Shown here one piece after another: positions 1 through 8,529 of a stretch of 64,000 nucleotides of DNA (position 1 is the stretch's first letter; each line of letters begins with the position of its first letter). The stretch comes from Qipengyuania sp. S6317L1 (lineage in GTDB: Bacteria > Pseudomonadota > Alphaproteobacteria > Sphingomonadales > Sphingomonadaceae), in assembly GCF_023015615.1 (NCBI RefSeq), contig NZ_JALKAJ010000005.1, positions 372,001 to 436,000 on the forward strand. The letters are read 5' to 3'. The notes under the pieces were generated by a model. That model saw only the letters and a program-made list of their open reading frames with translations, had not been told where the DNA came from and did not search any database. The position numbers and the translations under genes were made by a program.

Positions 1-528
1 GGGCTTATCGGCTACACATGGGCAGGGTCGCCCGGTCAGGCGGGCAGCCCCAAACAACCGCAAACGCAGGTTGAACAGGAATCGGGCGAAGCGATGGTCG
101 AAGCGCGGCGGGCCTTGTTTGACCCGACGCTGGCGAAACCGAACTATCTCACTTTGTCGGATGGCTTTGCGCGGCGCGGTAAATTTGACGATGCAGCCGG
201 GCTCTTGCGCAACGGTCTTCGTGAAAACCCGGACCACCTCGAAGGATGGCTCGCTCTGGGAATGGCGCTTACCGGTCACGCCGAAGGGTTTGTCACGCCC
301 GCTGCCAACTATGCCTACGGAAAGGCGCGGGAAATTGATCCGACCAATCCGGGGCCTGATTTCTTCCTCGGCACCTCGCTGGTCCAGACCGGTCAGATTG
401 TCGCGGGCCGTGCTGTATGGGCGCGCCTGCTTGAAAACTCGCCCGACGACGCGCCATGGAAGGCCGAGATCGAGGCCCGTGTCGCACGCCTGGATGAGAT
501 GATCGCCAATGCACCAATGCTTCAATAA
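1..528 (+). CDS. ccmI: TPR protein, CcmI/CycH-like cytochrome c biogenesis factor (5' end missing)
   Basis: The reading frame is open from base 1, so the start lies outside the window and only the last 175 codons are visible. The visible part has helical TPR-like repeats (motifs such as GWLALGMALTG, YGKAREIDPTNPGPDFFLG and GRAVWARLLENSP). Residues near the window edge (GLIGYTWAG) could be the end of a membrane segment. CcmI/CycH proteins have an N-terminal membrane domain and a periplasmic TPR domain that presents apocytochrome c to the haem lyase. The assignment rests on this TPR pattern only. The other ccm genes would be expected upstream, outside the window. A generic TPR protein remains possible. 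Confidence 0.6.
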   Translation, partial: GLIGYTWAGSPGQAGSPKQPQTQVEQESGEAMVEARRALFDPTLAKPNYLTLSDGFARRGKFDDAAGLLRNGLRENPDHLEGWLALGMALTGHAEGFVTPAANYAYGKAREIDPTNPGPDFFLGTSLVQTGQIVAGRAVWARLLENSPDDAPWKAEIEARVARLDEMIANAPMLQ

Positions 529-650
529 GACCCTGTTCCCAGAGCGCGGTTGCAGGTGACCCCTCCCGGTGGTAGAGCGCGCCCCCTTGACCGACAAGGG
601 GCTCCCGTGAGTCTCCCAATTCGGGCCAAGACACGGGATAATCGCACACG

Positions 651-2588
651 ATGAGCGAAAACTCAGCAGCACATGACACCACCTCGCTAGACACCCATTC
701 TAGCGGGCACGCGCACAGCGGCTCGAAAGCGGCGCTGGCGGTGGGTGCGATTGGCATCGTCTTTGGCGATATCGGGACAAGCCCCCTTTACGCCTTTCGT
801 GAGACGTTTGCCGGCACGGCGACGGTCGCAATTGACCGGATGCACGTTCTTGGCGTGGTCAGTCTCATCTTCTGGTCGATGCTGCTCGTCGTGGCGATCC
901 AGTATGTAACGATCCTCATGCGCGCCGATAACAAGGGGCAGGGCGGTAGCCTCGCGCTTGTGGCCTTGTTGTCGCGGCATATGGGCAAATCGTCCTATGG
1001 CTGGCTGGTGATCCTGCTGGGCGTTTTTGCGACGTCGCTGTTCTACGGCGATTCCATGATTACGCCCGCGATCTCCGTACTTTCGGCGGTCGAGGGGCTC
1101 ACCGTGGTCGATCAGGGCCTTCAGCAATATGTGATCCCGATCGCCCTTGGTCTTCTGGTCTTCCTTTTCATGCTTCAGGCGCGCGGAACAGCCAAGGTCG
1201 GCGCCCTTTTCGCGCCAGTGATGATCATCTGGTTCATTGTCCTTGCTGGGCTTGGTGGGTGGCAAATCATCCAGAACCCGGACATTTTGTGGGCGCTTAA
1301 TCCCTATTACGCGGTCATGTTCTTTGTGAGCGATGGCTTTGTTGCTTTCCTCGCCCTTGGCGCGGTGGTTCTCGCTGTGACAGGCTCGGAAGCGCTTTAT
1401 TCGGACATGGGGCACTTCGGGCGCGGGCCGATGAGGCTGTCGTGGTTCGGCTTTGTGATGCCGTGCCTTCTTCTCAACTATTTTGGCCAGGGTGCGATGA
1501 TTGCCGGGCTTCCCGCCGAGGAAGCCGCTGTCGTCGTTCAAAATCCGTTCTTCCTGCTGGCAAGCGAAGAATGGCGTTTGCCTCTCGTCTTCCTCGCGAC
1601 GGTCGCGACTTTCATTGCGAGCCAGGCGGTGATTTCGGGTGCTTTCTCGATCACCCATCAGGCGGTGCAGATGGGCTTCATGCCACGCCTTTCCATCCTT
1701 CACACATCCGAGACAGAAGGCGGCCAGATTTATATCCCCTTCGTCAACTGGGCGTTGATGGCGGCGGTGATCGTTCTGGTGCTGACGTTCCAGAACTCGT
1801 CCAACCTCGCCAGCGCCTATGGCATCGCCGTGACCGGGGCGGTGACGATTGATACGCTTCTGATGGGCCTCCTGTTAGTGAGCGTGTGGAAATGGAAGTG
1901 GTGGTATGCCGCGCCCGTCGTCCTGCTGTTCCTGATCGTCGACGGGGCCTATTTCGCAGCCAACCTTACCAAGGTTCCCGATGGCGGCTGGTTCCCGCTT
2001 GCGGTCGGGTTTGTGGCCTTCACGCTGCTCACGACATGGGCGAGGGGCCGCAAGTTGATGCGTGCCCGGATGAGCGAGGGGACATTGCCGATCGAAATCT
2101 TTGCGAAATCGGCCAAGAATTCTGCGCTGCGTGTGCCCGGGACCGCGATCTTCATGGCCAGCAGTCAGGCAGGCGTGCCTTCCGCACTGCTCCATAACAT
2201 CAAGCACAACAAAGTCCTGCACGAGCGGGTCGTGATCCTCACGGTCGATATTCAGGATGAACCCTATGTCGATCCGGACAAACGCTGCGAATATATCGAT
2301 ATGGGCGATGGCTTTTATCGTGCGGTGCTGCGCTATGGCTTCATGGAAGAGACCGATGTGCCCGAAGGGCTGAAGGGTATGGGGATCTACTGCGGTGGCC
2401 AGTTCGACATGATGCACACCAGCTTCTTCCTCTCACGCCAGACGCTGCTCGCCTCGGACAAGCCGGGCATGCCGATCTGGCGCGAGAAGATTTTCGCCTG
2501 GATGCTGAGGAATTCGGCAAGTGCGATGGACTTCTTCAAGCTGCCCACCAACCGCGTGGTGGAGCTTGGCAGTCAGGTCGAGATTTAG
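651..2588 (+). CDS. kup: Kup-family low-affinity K+ uptake transporter
   Basis: A 645-residue integral membrane protein of normal Kup/HAK/KUP length. The family signature [11 protein letters not shown] occurs near residue 40, after a short polar and histidine-rich N-terminus. About twelve hydrophobic segments follow up to residue 460, and then a soluble C-terminal domain of about 170 residues as in other Kup proteins. Kup imports potassium with protons across the inner membrane, mainly at low pH or under osmotic stress. It stands alone on the plus strand, 122 bases after the TPR gene, and converges with the M24 peptidase gene. The ATG at 651 is the first start compatible with the family N-terminus. 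Confidence 0.95.
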   Translation: MSENSAAHDTTSLDTHSSGHAHSGSKAALAVGAIGIVFGDIGTSPLYAFRETFAGTATVAIDRMHVLGVVSLIFWSMLLVVAIQYVTILMRADNKGQGGSLALVALLSRHMGKSSYGWLVILLGVFATSLFYGDSMITPAISVLSAVEGLTVVDQGLQQYVIPIALGLLVFLFMLQARGTAKVGALFAPVMIIWFIVLAGLGGWQIIQNPDILWALNPYYAVMFFVSDGFVAFLALGAVVLAVTGSEALYSDMGHFGRGPMRLSWFGFVMPCLLLNYFGQGAMIAGLPAEEAAVVVQNPFFLLASEEWRLPLVFLATVATFIASQAVISGAFSITHQAVQMGFMPRLSILHTSETEGGQIYIPFVNWALMAAVIVLVLTFQNSSNLASAYGIAVTGAVTIDTLLMGLLLVSVWKWKWWYAAPVVLLFLIVDGAYFAANLTKVPDGGWFPLAVGFVAFTLLTTWARGRKLMRARMSEGTLPIEIFAKSAKNSALRVPGTAIFMASSQAGVPSALLHNIKHNKVLHERVVILTVDIQDEPYVDPDKRCEYIDMGDGFYRAVLRYGFMEETDVPEGLKGMGIYCGGQFDMMHTSFFLSRQTLLASDKPGMPIWREKIFAWMLRNSASAMDFFKLPTNRVVELGSQVEI

Positions 2589-2649
2589 CGGCCCCGGCCC
2601 CGCATAGGCGAGCCCGGCAATGACGCTTGAGCGCGGGCCGGATACGACT

Positions 2650-4017
2650 CTATTCGCTCGGGATCACTGTGATGCGCGTTTGTCGTCCGTCGAGATAGCG
2701 CACAGTTTGCCCATCGAAAAACGCGTCTTCCTCGGTGCGAAAGTCCACTCTTTGCCCGCCCCATTCGGGAACCTCGGCATAGCTGGTGAGCTCGATCGCC
2801 CACGCAGTGTTGGCGCGAAGTGTATCTTCCCCGCGCGGGTCCGCCTCCTGATTGTCCCAGAACCCGATGGATGTGCCAGCGGCGTGACCGTGAAAGCCGA
2901 TGGGGTGAGAGTAGATTGAAGGGTCGAGCCCTTCCGCAATCGCCTCAGCGCGGGCACGGGCAAGGATTTCATTTCCTGAAAGGCCCACTTTCATGTGGCT
3001 CGTCAGGATATCCTGAACACGGTTGGAATTGGTGAGGCCTTGCTGGAGGCCAGCTGGCAACTCGCTTTCGCCCGGTTTCAGGACATATCCCAAATGCTGC
3101 GTATCGGTGTTGAGGCGAAGGTATGTAAGGCCAAGGTCGGTCCATAACAGATCACCCGGCATAATCACCGTATCGCCGGAAAGAATACCTTCCGCACCCT
3201 CGCGCTGAACGCCGAAGCTGGGGTGAAACCACGGCTCGATCCCGAGGTCTCGGATGCGCTGACGATACCACCATTGCACTTCCCGGGTTGTCGTTTCGCC
3301 CGGTGTGATGACTTTGCGCGACATGGCCTCTGCAATCAGCTGATGGGCGAGCGCGACAAGAGCGCGGTATTGGGTGATCTCGTCAGGTGTACGGGTTTCC
3401 AGCCAGCGCACCGCAAGGCGCTCACCCGAAACGATCCGCTCGCGATATTCGGGGGCGAGGGCCGTCATCATCGCGTCGTATTGGCTCTTCGTCATGCCAT
3501 CGGCAAAACGGGTCGCATCGGAGACATTGATCGCAATGTTGGCAGGACCCCGCTCGGCGATAATATCCGCGAGCGCCGCCCATTGGCTGGGTTCTTCGTC
3601 CGGGTTCCACGCAGGGTCGAAAAGCCCGGCAAGGCCATAGCGGCTGACGGTAAGGCGCTCGATAGGCTGCCCCTCGCAATCCGATTTGCAGGGGTCAAAG
3701 AACACCAGAATGGTCCGCCGCCGCGCGTTGAAACTCCTCGCATCGAGCATGGTGGTAATGACGGGTTCTTCAAAATATTCGCGCGCCATGATGACCCACA
3801 TGGCGACACCCTCTTCGCGCATAAGCTGCGGGATGAGCGTGTCGAGCCTTTGCGCAAGCGCATCATCAATCGCCGCCGCGCGCTCCTCAAGCGGCATGAT
3901 CGGGGCAGGCTCTGCGCGTGGTTCACCGTTGGTGAAGGTGATCGGTGCGTGGTCGTCGGCAAAGGCCGGGGCGCTAAACAGGGCGGCAAGACCGAAGAAA
4001 AGTGAGGCGAATTTCAT
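2650..4017 (-). CDS. Exported M24-family metallopeptidase (Xaa-Pro aminopeptidase-like)
   Basis: A 455-residue protein with a signal peptide (hydrophobic core, cleavage near APAFA-DD), so it is probably periplasmic. The C-terminal half is a pita-bread M24 domain. Likely metal ligands are the two aspartates in LLWTDLGLTYLRLNTDTQH, the histidine in IGFHGHAAG, and glutamates in AIELTSYAE and the following RTEED. M24 enzymes remove N-terminal residues from peptides or split Xaa-Pro bonds. It is the last gene of the minus-strand run, 8 bases after the lipoprotein gene. The exact substrate cannot be read from the sequence. Confidence 0.88.
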   Translation of the reverse strand: MKFASLFFGLAALFSAPAFADDHAPITFTNGEPRAEPAPIMPLEERAAAIDDALAQRLDTLIPQLMREEGVAMWVIMAREYFEEPVITTMLDARSFNARRRTILVFFDPCKSDCEGQPIERLTVSRYGLAGLFDPAWNPDEEPSQWAALADIIAERGPANIAINVSDATRFADGMTKSQYDAMMTALAPEYRERIVSGERLAVRWLETRTPDEITQYRALVALAHQLIAEAMSRKVITPGETTTREVQWWYRQRIRDLGIEPWFHPSFGVQREGAEGILSGDTVIMPGDLLWTDLGLTYLRLNTDTQHLGYVLKPGESELPAGLQQGLTNSNRVQDILTSHMKVGLSGNEILARARAEAIAEGLDPSIYSHPIGFHGHAAGTSIGFWDNQEADPRGEDTLRANTAWAIELTSYAEVPEWGGQRVDFRTEEDAFFDGQTVRYLDGRQTRITVIPSE

Positions 4018-4025
4018 GTGCGGAG

Positions 4026-4931
4026 CTATTCCTCGATTGAGACGGCGATCGATGTGGCGGGGTTCGGATCCTCGTTGGGATCGGTGAAATGCCCCTTGGG
4101 AAAGGCGACAAACACGGGCTCATCTGGTGTGTCCAGACACAGCACGTGATTGTTGTCGGGGTCTTCGTGATCGGCAAGCTCGATGGGCGAGACTTCGCGT
4201 GTTGCACCGTCTTCTCCGAGCACGGTAACGGTGTAGAGCTGCCGTGCCTCTTGTGTCGGCGCATCGCCGCCCTTGAGAGTGACACCGCCCGCCCATGTGA
4301 CGCGCAATTGCTGCGCGGTTGCCGGATCGATGCACAGGCTGCCAGCGGTGCCAAGCGCGCCGAGCCCCATATCCTTTTCATCCTCGGAAACACGCTGGGC
4401 AGCGACAAGGAAGGGGCCGTCTTTCAACGGTGTGACTTTGACGCTTGCGCCTTTGAAATTGGTCTTTCCATCAAGCGACAGGAGATTGCCCGCTATTTCG
4501 ACGTTGGCGGGAGGGTCCTCGCCGTCATTGCCGAATTCTCCGATGAGAAGAATGGTGCGCAATTCGCCCGCATCGGTTGCAGGAAGAAGGCTCACGCAAT
4601 CGACACTGCTTTGCGCACCAGACGCTTTGACCACGCGAAAGTCACCAGCCTGAACGCTCGTATGATCGACCTCTTTCGAAGTGATAACCGGCATCCCGTC
4701 TTTGCCAGCGCCGCCAAGGCATATGCGATGCGCCACCATGGGGAGCGCGTCGTCGAGACCAAAGAAGGCGGAGAGCAAGGTCCCCTCGGCGAGGCCTTGC
4801 GTATCGGCGGTGGTGTCCACGCTCTCGGTGCTGGTCGCAGGTTGGCTGCACGCGCCGAGCCCCAGGAGAAGGGCCGGGACCGCGAGGCGGAGCAAGAGAG
4901 GGTCAGCCTTTGGATTCATCCTCGTCATCAT
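4026..4931 (-). CDS. Predicted lipoprotein of unknown function
   Basis: A 301-residue protein. The N-terminus has a hydrophobic stretch ending in a lipobox (LLGLGAC-SQ), so signal peptidase II cleavage and lipid attachment at that cysteine are likely. The rest is a soluble beta-rich domain with no family I recognise. The first 29 bases overlap the 3' end of ispZ, so translation is probably coupled. Three in-frame ATGs lie at the start (MMTRM); the choice among them is uncertain. It sits between ispZ and an exported peptidase in the same run, but that gives no functional clue. Confidence 0.75.
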   Translation of the reverse strand: MMTRMNPKADPLLLRLAVPALLLGLGACSQPATSTESVDTTADTQGLAEGTLLSAFFGLDDALPMVAHRICLGGAGKDGMPVITSKEVDHTSVQAGDFRVVKASGAQSSVDCVSLLPATDAGELRTILLIGEFGNDGEDPPANVEIAGNLLSLDGKTNFKGASVKVTPLKDGPFLVAAQRVSEDEKDMGLGALGTAGSLCIDPATAQQLRVTWAGGVTLKGGDAPTQEARQLYTVTVLGEDGATREVSPIELADHEDPDNNHVLCLDTPDEPVFVAFPKGHFTDPNEDPNPATSIAVSIEE

Positions 4932-5562
4932 CGCCTTCGTTCTGGCCTACATCAAGCCCATGTTTCAAAAGCATGGGAAGCTGTGTGAAGGTGAAGAGGA
5001 ATGTGAGTGGCAAAAACACCCACAGTTTCGCCCAAAGCCACCCTTCAAAATCGAGATAGGCGCGCAAGGCTTCGTTGAGGCCGGCGAGTAAGAGGAAGAA
5101 CACCCCCCAATTGCGCGAAAGTTTGAGCCAGCCTTCTTCGGATAGCCCTTCAAAAGCCGCTTCTAGCAGGACCTTGAGAAGCGCGCGGCCGGTGAAGAAC
5201 CCGGCGAGCAAAGTCACCCCGAAGAAGGCATAGATGATGGTGGGCTTCAACTGGACGAATACGGGATCGCCAAAAAAGATGGTCAGTGCGCCAAACCCGA
5301 CGATCAACGCAGTGGAGAGCCACAGCATCGGGCTTATTTTGCCAAGCTTGAACTTGGAGAAAAGCAGCGCAGCGACGGCGGCGACCATAAAGGCGCCCGT
5401 ACCATAGATTATGGCGAGCAATTCGCCTGCTGCATTGGGCTCTGCGGGCGCGTTGAACCGGTAGACGCCGAGGAAGACGAGGAGCGGGCCGTAATCGACC
5501 GCGACGTTGAGCCAGCCCGAGCCCTTTGGGTCGGGCGCTTTGACGGTTTCTGTCTCTGGCAT
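4903..5562 (-). CDS. ispZ: Septation protein A / YciB-IspZ family inner membrane protein
   Basis: A 219-residue, highly hydrophobic protein with five or so membrane segments. Family features include DYGPLLVFLGVY near the N-terminus, the KPTIIYAFFG stretch and a C-terminal FTQLPMLLKH. IspZ/YciB proteins are inner-membrane proteins linked to cell envelope integrity and division. Its start overlaps the ftsY stop by one base (TGATG), a layout common in alphaproteobacteria. The C-terminus is acidic (EGDDDEDES). Confidence 0.9.
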   Translation of the reverse strand: MPETETVKAPDPKGSGWLNVAVDYGPLLVFLGVYRFNAPAEPNAAGELLAIIYGTGAFMVAAVAALLFSKFKLGKISPMLWLSTALIVGFGALTIFFGDPVFVQLKPTIIYAFFGVTLLAGFFTGRALLKVLLEAAFEGLSEEGWLKLSRNWGVFFLLLAGLNEALRAYLDFEGWLWAKLWVFLPLTFLFTFTQLPMLLKHGLDVGQNEGDDDEDESKG

Positions 5563-6476
5563 CAGGACACTCCTGCGATGACGCGTGCGACGAGGTCGGG
5601 GTCAAATGGGCGCAGGTCTTCCATCTTTTCGCCAACGCCGATTGCGTGGATGGGAAGGCCGTATTGTTCAGCAGCCGCCACAAGAACCCCGCCGCGCGCC
5701 GTCCCGTCGAGCTTTGTCATGATAAGGCCGGTGACCCCTGCGACTTCCTTGAATACGTCGATCTGTGAAAGCGCGTTCTGGCCATTCGTGGCATCGAGGA
5801 CGAGCACGACGTCATGCGGGGCCTCTTCGTTCAATTTGCCCAGAACCCGGCGAATTTTGGCGAGCTCTTCCATAAGCTCTTTCTTGTTCTGCAATCGTCC
5901 GGCGGTGTCGACCACCAGCGCGTCGATCCCGGTGTCCGTCGCCTGCTTTACTGCATCGAACACGATCGAGGCCGGGTCGCCGCCCTCCGGCCCGCGCACA
6001 ATGTCGACGCCCGCACGCTCTGCCCAGGTCGCAAGCTGACCGATGGCGGCCGCGCGGAAGGTGTCGCCAGCTGCCAGAAGCACGCCGTAATCGTCTTCTG
6101 TAAAGAGGTGGGCGAGTTTGGCGATGGTGGTGGTTTTGCCCGACCCATTGACTCCGATCACAAGGATCACTTGCGGGCGCGGGAAGGCGGTGATCTCAAG
6201 CGGTTTTGCCACCGGGCGAAGGATCTCTGCGATCTCTTCGGCAACGCTTTCTTTCAGTTCCTTTTGAGTGATCTCAAGGCCAAAGCTTTTGTCGGACAAT
6301 CTCTTGCGGATGCGCGCGGCTGCCGCCGGACCCAGGTCCGAGACAATCAGCGCGTCCTCGATATCGTCAAGCGTCGCATCATCGAGGCGTGTCGCAACGC
6401 CTGTCAGATTGCTCCCAATGCGCTCGGAAGTCTTGCGAAAGCCGCTGAAGAGCTTCTCGCTCCAACTTTGCGTCAT
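5562..6476 (-). CDS. ftsY: Signal recognition particle receptor FtsY
   Basis: A 304-residue SRP-type GTPase. The N-terminal four-helix N domain (about 1-90) is followed by the G domain with GVNGSGKTTTIAKLA (G1), GDTFRAAA, DTAGRLQNKKELM (G3), TKLDGTARGG (G4) and the closing GVGEKMEDLRPF. FtsY docks ribosome-SRP complexes at the membrane for co-translational insertion. It lacks the long acidic A domain of E. coli FtsY, which is usual in alphaproteobacteria. It overlaps mtaB by four bases and ispZ by one, so the run is almost certainly one transcript. Confidence 0.97.
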   Translation of the reverse strand: MTQSWSEKLFSGFRKTSERIGSNLTGVATRLDDATLDDIEDALIVSDLGPAAAARIRKRLSDKSFGLEITQKELKESVAEEIAEILRPVAKPLEITAFPRPQVILVIGVNGSGKTTTIAKLAHLFTEDDYGVLLAAGDTFRAAAIGQLATWAERAGVDIVRGPEGGDPASIVFDAVKQATDTGIDALVVDTAGRLQNKKELMEELAKIRRVLGKLNEEAPHDVVLVLDATNGQNALSQIDVFKEVAGVTGLIMTKLDGTARGGVLVAAAEQYGLPIHAIGVGEKMEDLRPFDPDLVARVIAGVS

Positions 6477-7648
6477 ACGAGCATGCCTCCTTCAAGGCGT
6501 TGCGGGGTGAGGTTGACGATCTCACCCGGTGTTGCATCGGCGGGGCATTCCACCCGCGCGTAATTGGGCGCATAGCCTGTACCGTCGCGTTCGACGAGGA
6601 CCGGCAAGGTTTCGCCCACAAGTCCTTCGACCCAGCGTGCCCGCCTCGCCTTGACCGCCTCGCGTAAGTCAGCGGCTCTGGCTTTCACAATCCCCCTGTC
6701 AAGCTGCGGCATACGGGCAGCGGGTGTGCCGGGGCGGGGGGAATAGGGGAAAATGTGGCCGTGGACGATGTCGAGCTCTTCGATGATCGAGAGGTTGGCT
6801 TGATGATGCTCATCGCTCTCGGTCGGGAAGCCAGCGATAAGGTCTGCACCAACGGCAAGGTCAGGGCGGCGAGCCTTGAGGCGCTGCACCAGATCGACCG
6901 CGTCATCGCGCAAATGGCGGCGCTTCATGCGCTTGAGGATCAGGTCGTGTCCGTGCTGCATCGAGAGATGCAGGTGCGGCATCAGACGTTCTTCGCTGGC
7001 GAAAAGTTCGAACAGCTGGTCGTCGATCTCGATGCCATCGAGGGAGGACATGCGCAGGCGCTTTAGTTGATGAAACCCCTCCAGCACCGAGCCAACAAGT
7101 TCACCCAAAGGTGGTGTTCCCGCAAGATCATGTCCCCAGCTTGTAACATCCACACCCGTCAGGACAACTTCCTTAGCCCCTTGTTCAAGGTGGTGTTCTA
7201 CCTCTTTGAGCACTTGGGCAATGGTCATCGAGCGGCTTTTGCCGCGCCCCTGGGGGATGACGCAGAAGGTGCAGGCATGATCGCAGCCGTTTTGCACGGC
7301 GATGAAAGCTCTGGTGCGCGTGGGCGCTGGAGGAGCCTCGGGAAGAGGCACATTCCACACCCTCGGATCAAGCTTGCGTTCGTTTGCAATCAGGCCGTCG
7401 ACCTCGGGCATATCGGCCAATTGCTCCCGCTCGATATCGGCGGCGCATCCTGTCACCAAAAGCCGCGCATCGGGCCGCTCGCGCCGCGCCTTGCGGATCG
7501 CTTGCCGGGTCTGGCGTACGGCTTCGGATGTGACAGCGCAGGAGTTGATGACCACGACATCATCCGCTTCGCCCAACATCGCCTTCATCCGTTCGGATTC
7601 AGCGATATTGAGGCGGCAGCCCAGAGAAATCACATCGGCGCCGCTCAT
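6473..7648 (-). CDS. mtaB: tRNA t6A37 methylthiotransferase MtaB
   Basis: A 391-residue radical SAM methylthiotransferase. The N-terminal UPF0004 domain contains the cluster cysteines in SLGCRLN, NSCAVT and VTGCAAD. The radical SAM triad is CDHACTFCVIPQGRG (CxxxCxxC), and a TRAM-like C-terminus follows. The NSCAVT and QxRGxxRS pattern places it in the MtaB branch, which converts t6A37 to ms2t6A37 in tRNAs that read ANN codons. It overlaps dapF upstream and ftsY downstream by four bases each, an arrangement recurrent in alphaproteobacteria. Confidence 0.92.
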   Translation of the reverse strand: MSGADVISLGCRLNIAESERMKAMLGEADDVVVINSCAVTSEAVRQTRQAIRKARRERPDARLLVTGCAADIEREQLADMPEVDGLIANERKLDPRVWNVPLPEAPPAPTRTRAFIAVQNGCDHACTFCVIPQGRGKSRSMTIAQVLKEVEHHLEQGAKEVVLTGVDVTSWGHDLAGTPPLGELVGSVLEGFHQLKRLRMSSLDGIEIDDQLFELFASEERLMPHLHLSMQHGHDLILKRMKRRHLRDDAVDLVQRLKARRPDLAVGADLIAGFPTESDEHHQANLSIIEELDIVHGHIFPYSPRPGTPAARMPQLDRGIVKARAADLREAVKARRARWVEGLVGETLPVLVERDGTGYAPNYARVECPADATPGEIVNLTPQRLEGGMLV

Positions 7649-8469
7649 TCCCCATCACCTCTGGCGAAATCTTCCCACTCGAACTCGCCGCGAAAGCTTT
7701 CCGCGGCCGGACCTGTCATGCGGATGGTTTTGCCTGGCGACCATTCGATCACCAGATCGCCGCCGGGAAGGGTGACCGTCACACGGTTGCCCACAAGCCC
7801 GCGCCGGATCGCTGCCACGGCTGTTGCACAAGCGCCGGTGCCGCATGCCCGCGTCAGACCCGCGCCGCGCTCCCAAACGCGCAGTTTGAGGTGATCCTCA
7901 CCCACGCCCGACGCGACGTTGACATTGACCCGCTCGGGGAAAAGGGGATCGCTTTCGATCTGGGGCCCGAGTTTTTGCAGATCAATCCTGTCGGCATCCT
8001 CCACGAAGAAAATCACATGCGGATTGCCGACATTGACCGCCACCGGGCTTTTCAGCGTGCCCCAGCCAACCGGCATGGTGAGCGTATCCATCGGATAGTC
8101 GAGCGGGATCTGATCCCATTCCAGCCGGGGTTCGCCCATATCGACGCTGGCCCCGCCTTCGGCAGGCTCAAGCGACAATGTGCCGCCAGCGGTCTCGATC
8201 TGTGCCGCCTCGCCATGCAATAAAGCGACCGCGCGCGTCGCATTGCCGCACGCTTCCACTTCGCTGCCATCGGCATTGAAGATCCGCATCTTGAACGCGT
8301 GGCGCTCGCTTGGTTCAAGCACGATCATCTGATCGCAACCGATACCGGTGTGCCGGTCGGCAATTGCGCTTGCGAAGTTTGCGCTGATTGCGGGCAGGGC
8401 CGTCTCTCGTGCGTCAAGCACGACGAAATCATTGCCAAGGCCATGCATCTTGATGAAGGGAACACGCAT
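7645..8469 (-). CDS. dapF: Diaminopimelate epimerase
   Basis: A 274-residue enzyme from the chosen ATG (MRVPFIKMHGLGNDF). An upstream in-frame ATG at 8490 would add seven residues absent from the family. The two catalytic cysteines are visible: one in EACGNATRA, the other in TRACGTGACA. DapF interconverts LL- and meso-diaminopimelate for lysine and peptidoglycan synthesis. It leads the mtaB-ftsY-ispZ run. An inverted repeat directly abuts its start (separate entry). Confidence 0.96.
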   Translation of the reverse strand: MRVPFIKMHGLGNDFVVLDARETALPAISANFASAIADRHTGIGCDQMIVLEPSERHAFKMRIFNADGSEVEACGNATRAVALLHGEAAQIETAGGTLSLEPAEGGASVDMGEPRLEWDQIPLDYPMDTLTMPVGWGTLKSPVAVNVGNPHVIFFVEDADRIDLQKLGPQIESDPLFPERVNVNVASGVGEDHLKLRVWERGAGLTRACGTGACATAVAAIRRGLVGNRVTVTLPGGDLVIEWSPGKTIRMTGPAAESFRGEFEWEDFARGDGE

Positions 8470-8471
8470 TA

Positions 8472-8493
8472 CGGGTGCGCATTTATGCACCCG
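8472..8493 (-). promoter_or_regulatory. Hairpin abutting the dapF start
   Basis: An inverted repeat with 7-bp arms (8472-8478 and 8487-8493) and an 8-base AT-rich loop. In the dapF transcript it ends two bases before the ATG at 8469. If translation starts there, the hairpin occupies the position where a ribosome binding site should be. If translation starts at the upstream ATG (8490), the hairpin spans the first codons. A role in translation is an inference. Confidence 0.35.
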
Positions 8494-8529
8494 CGGCCCC
8501 AGCGTCCAGTGTTAGTGGGGCAAATCGCC

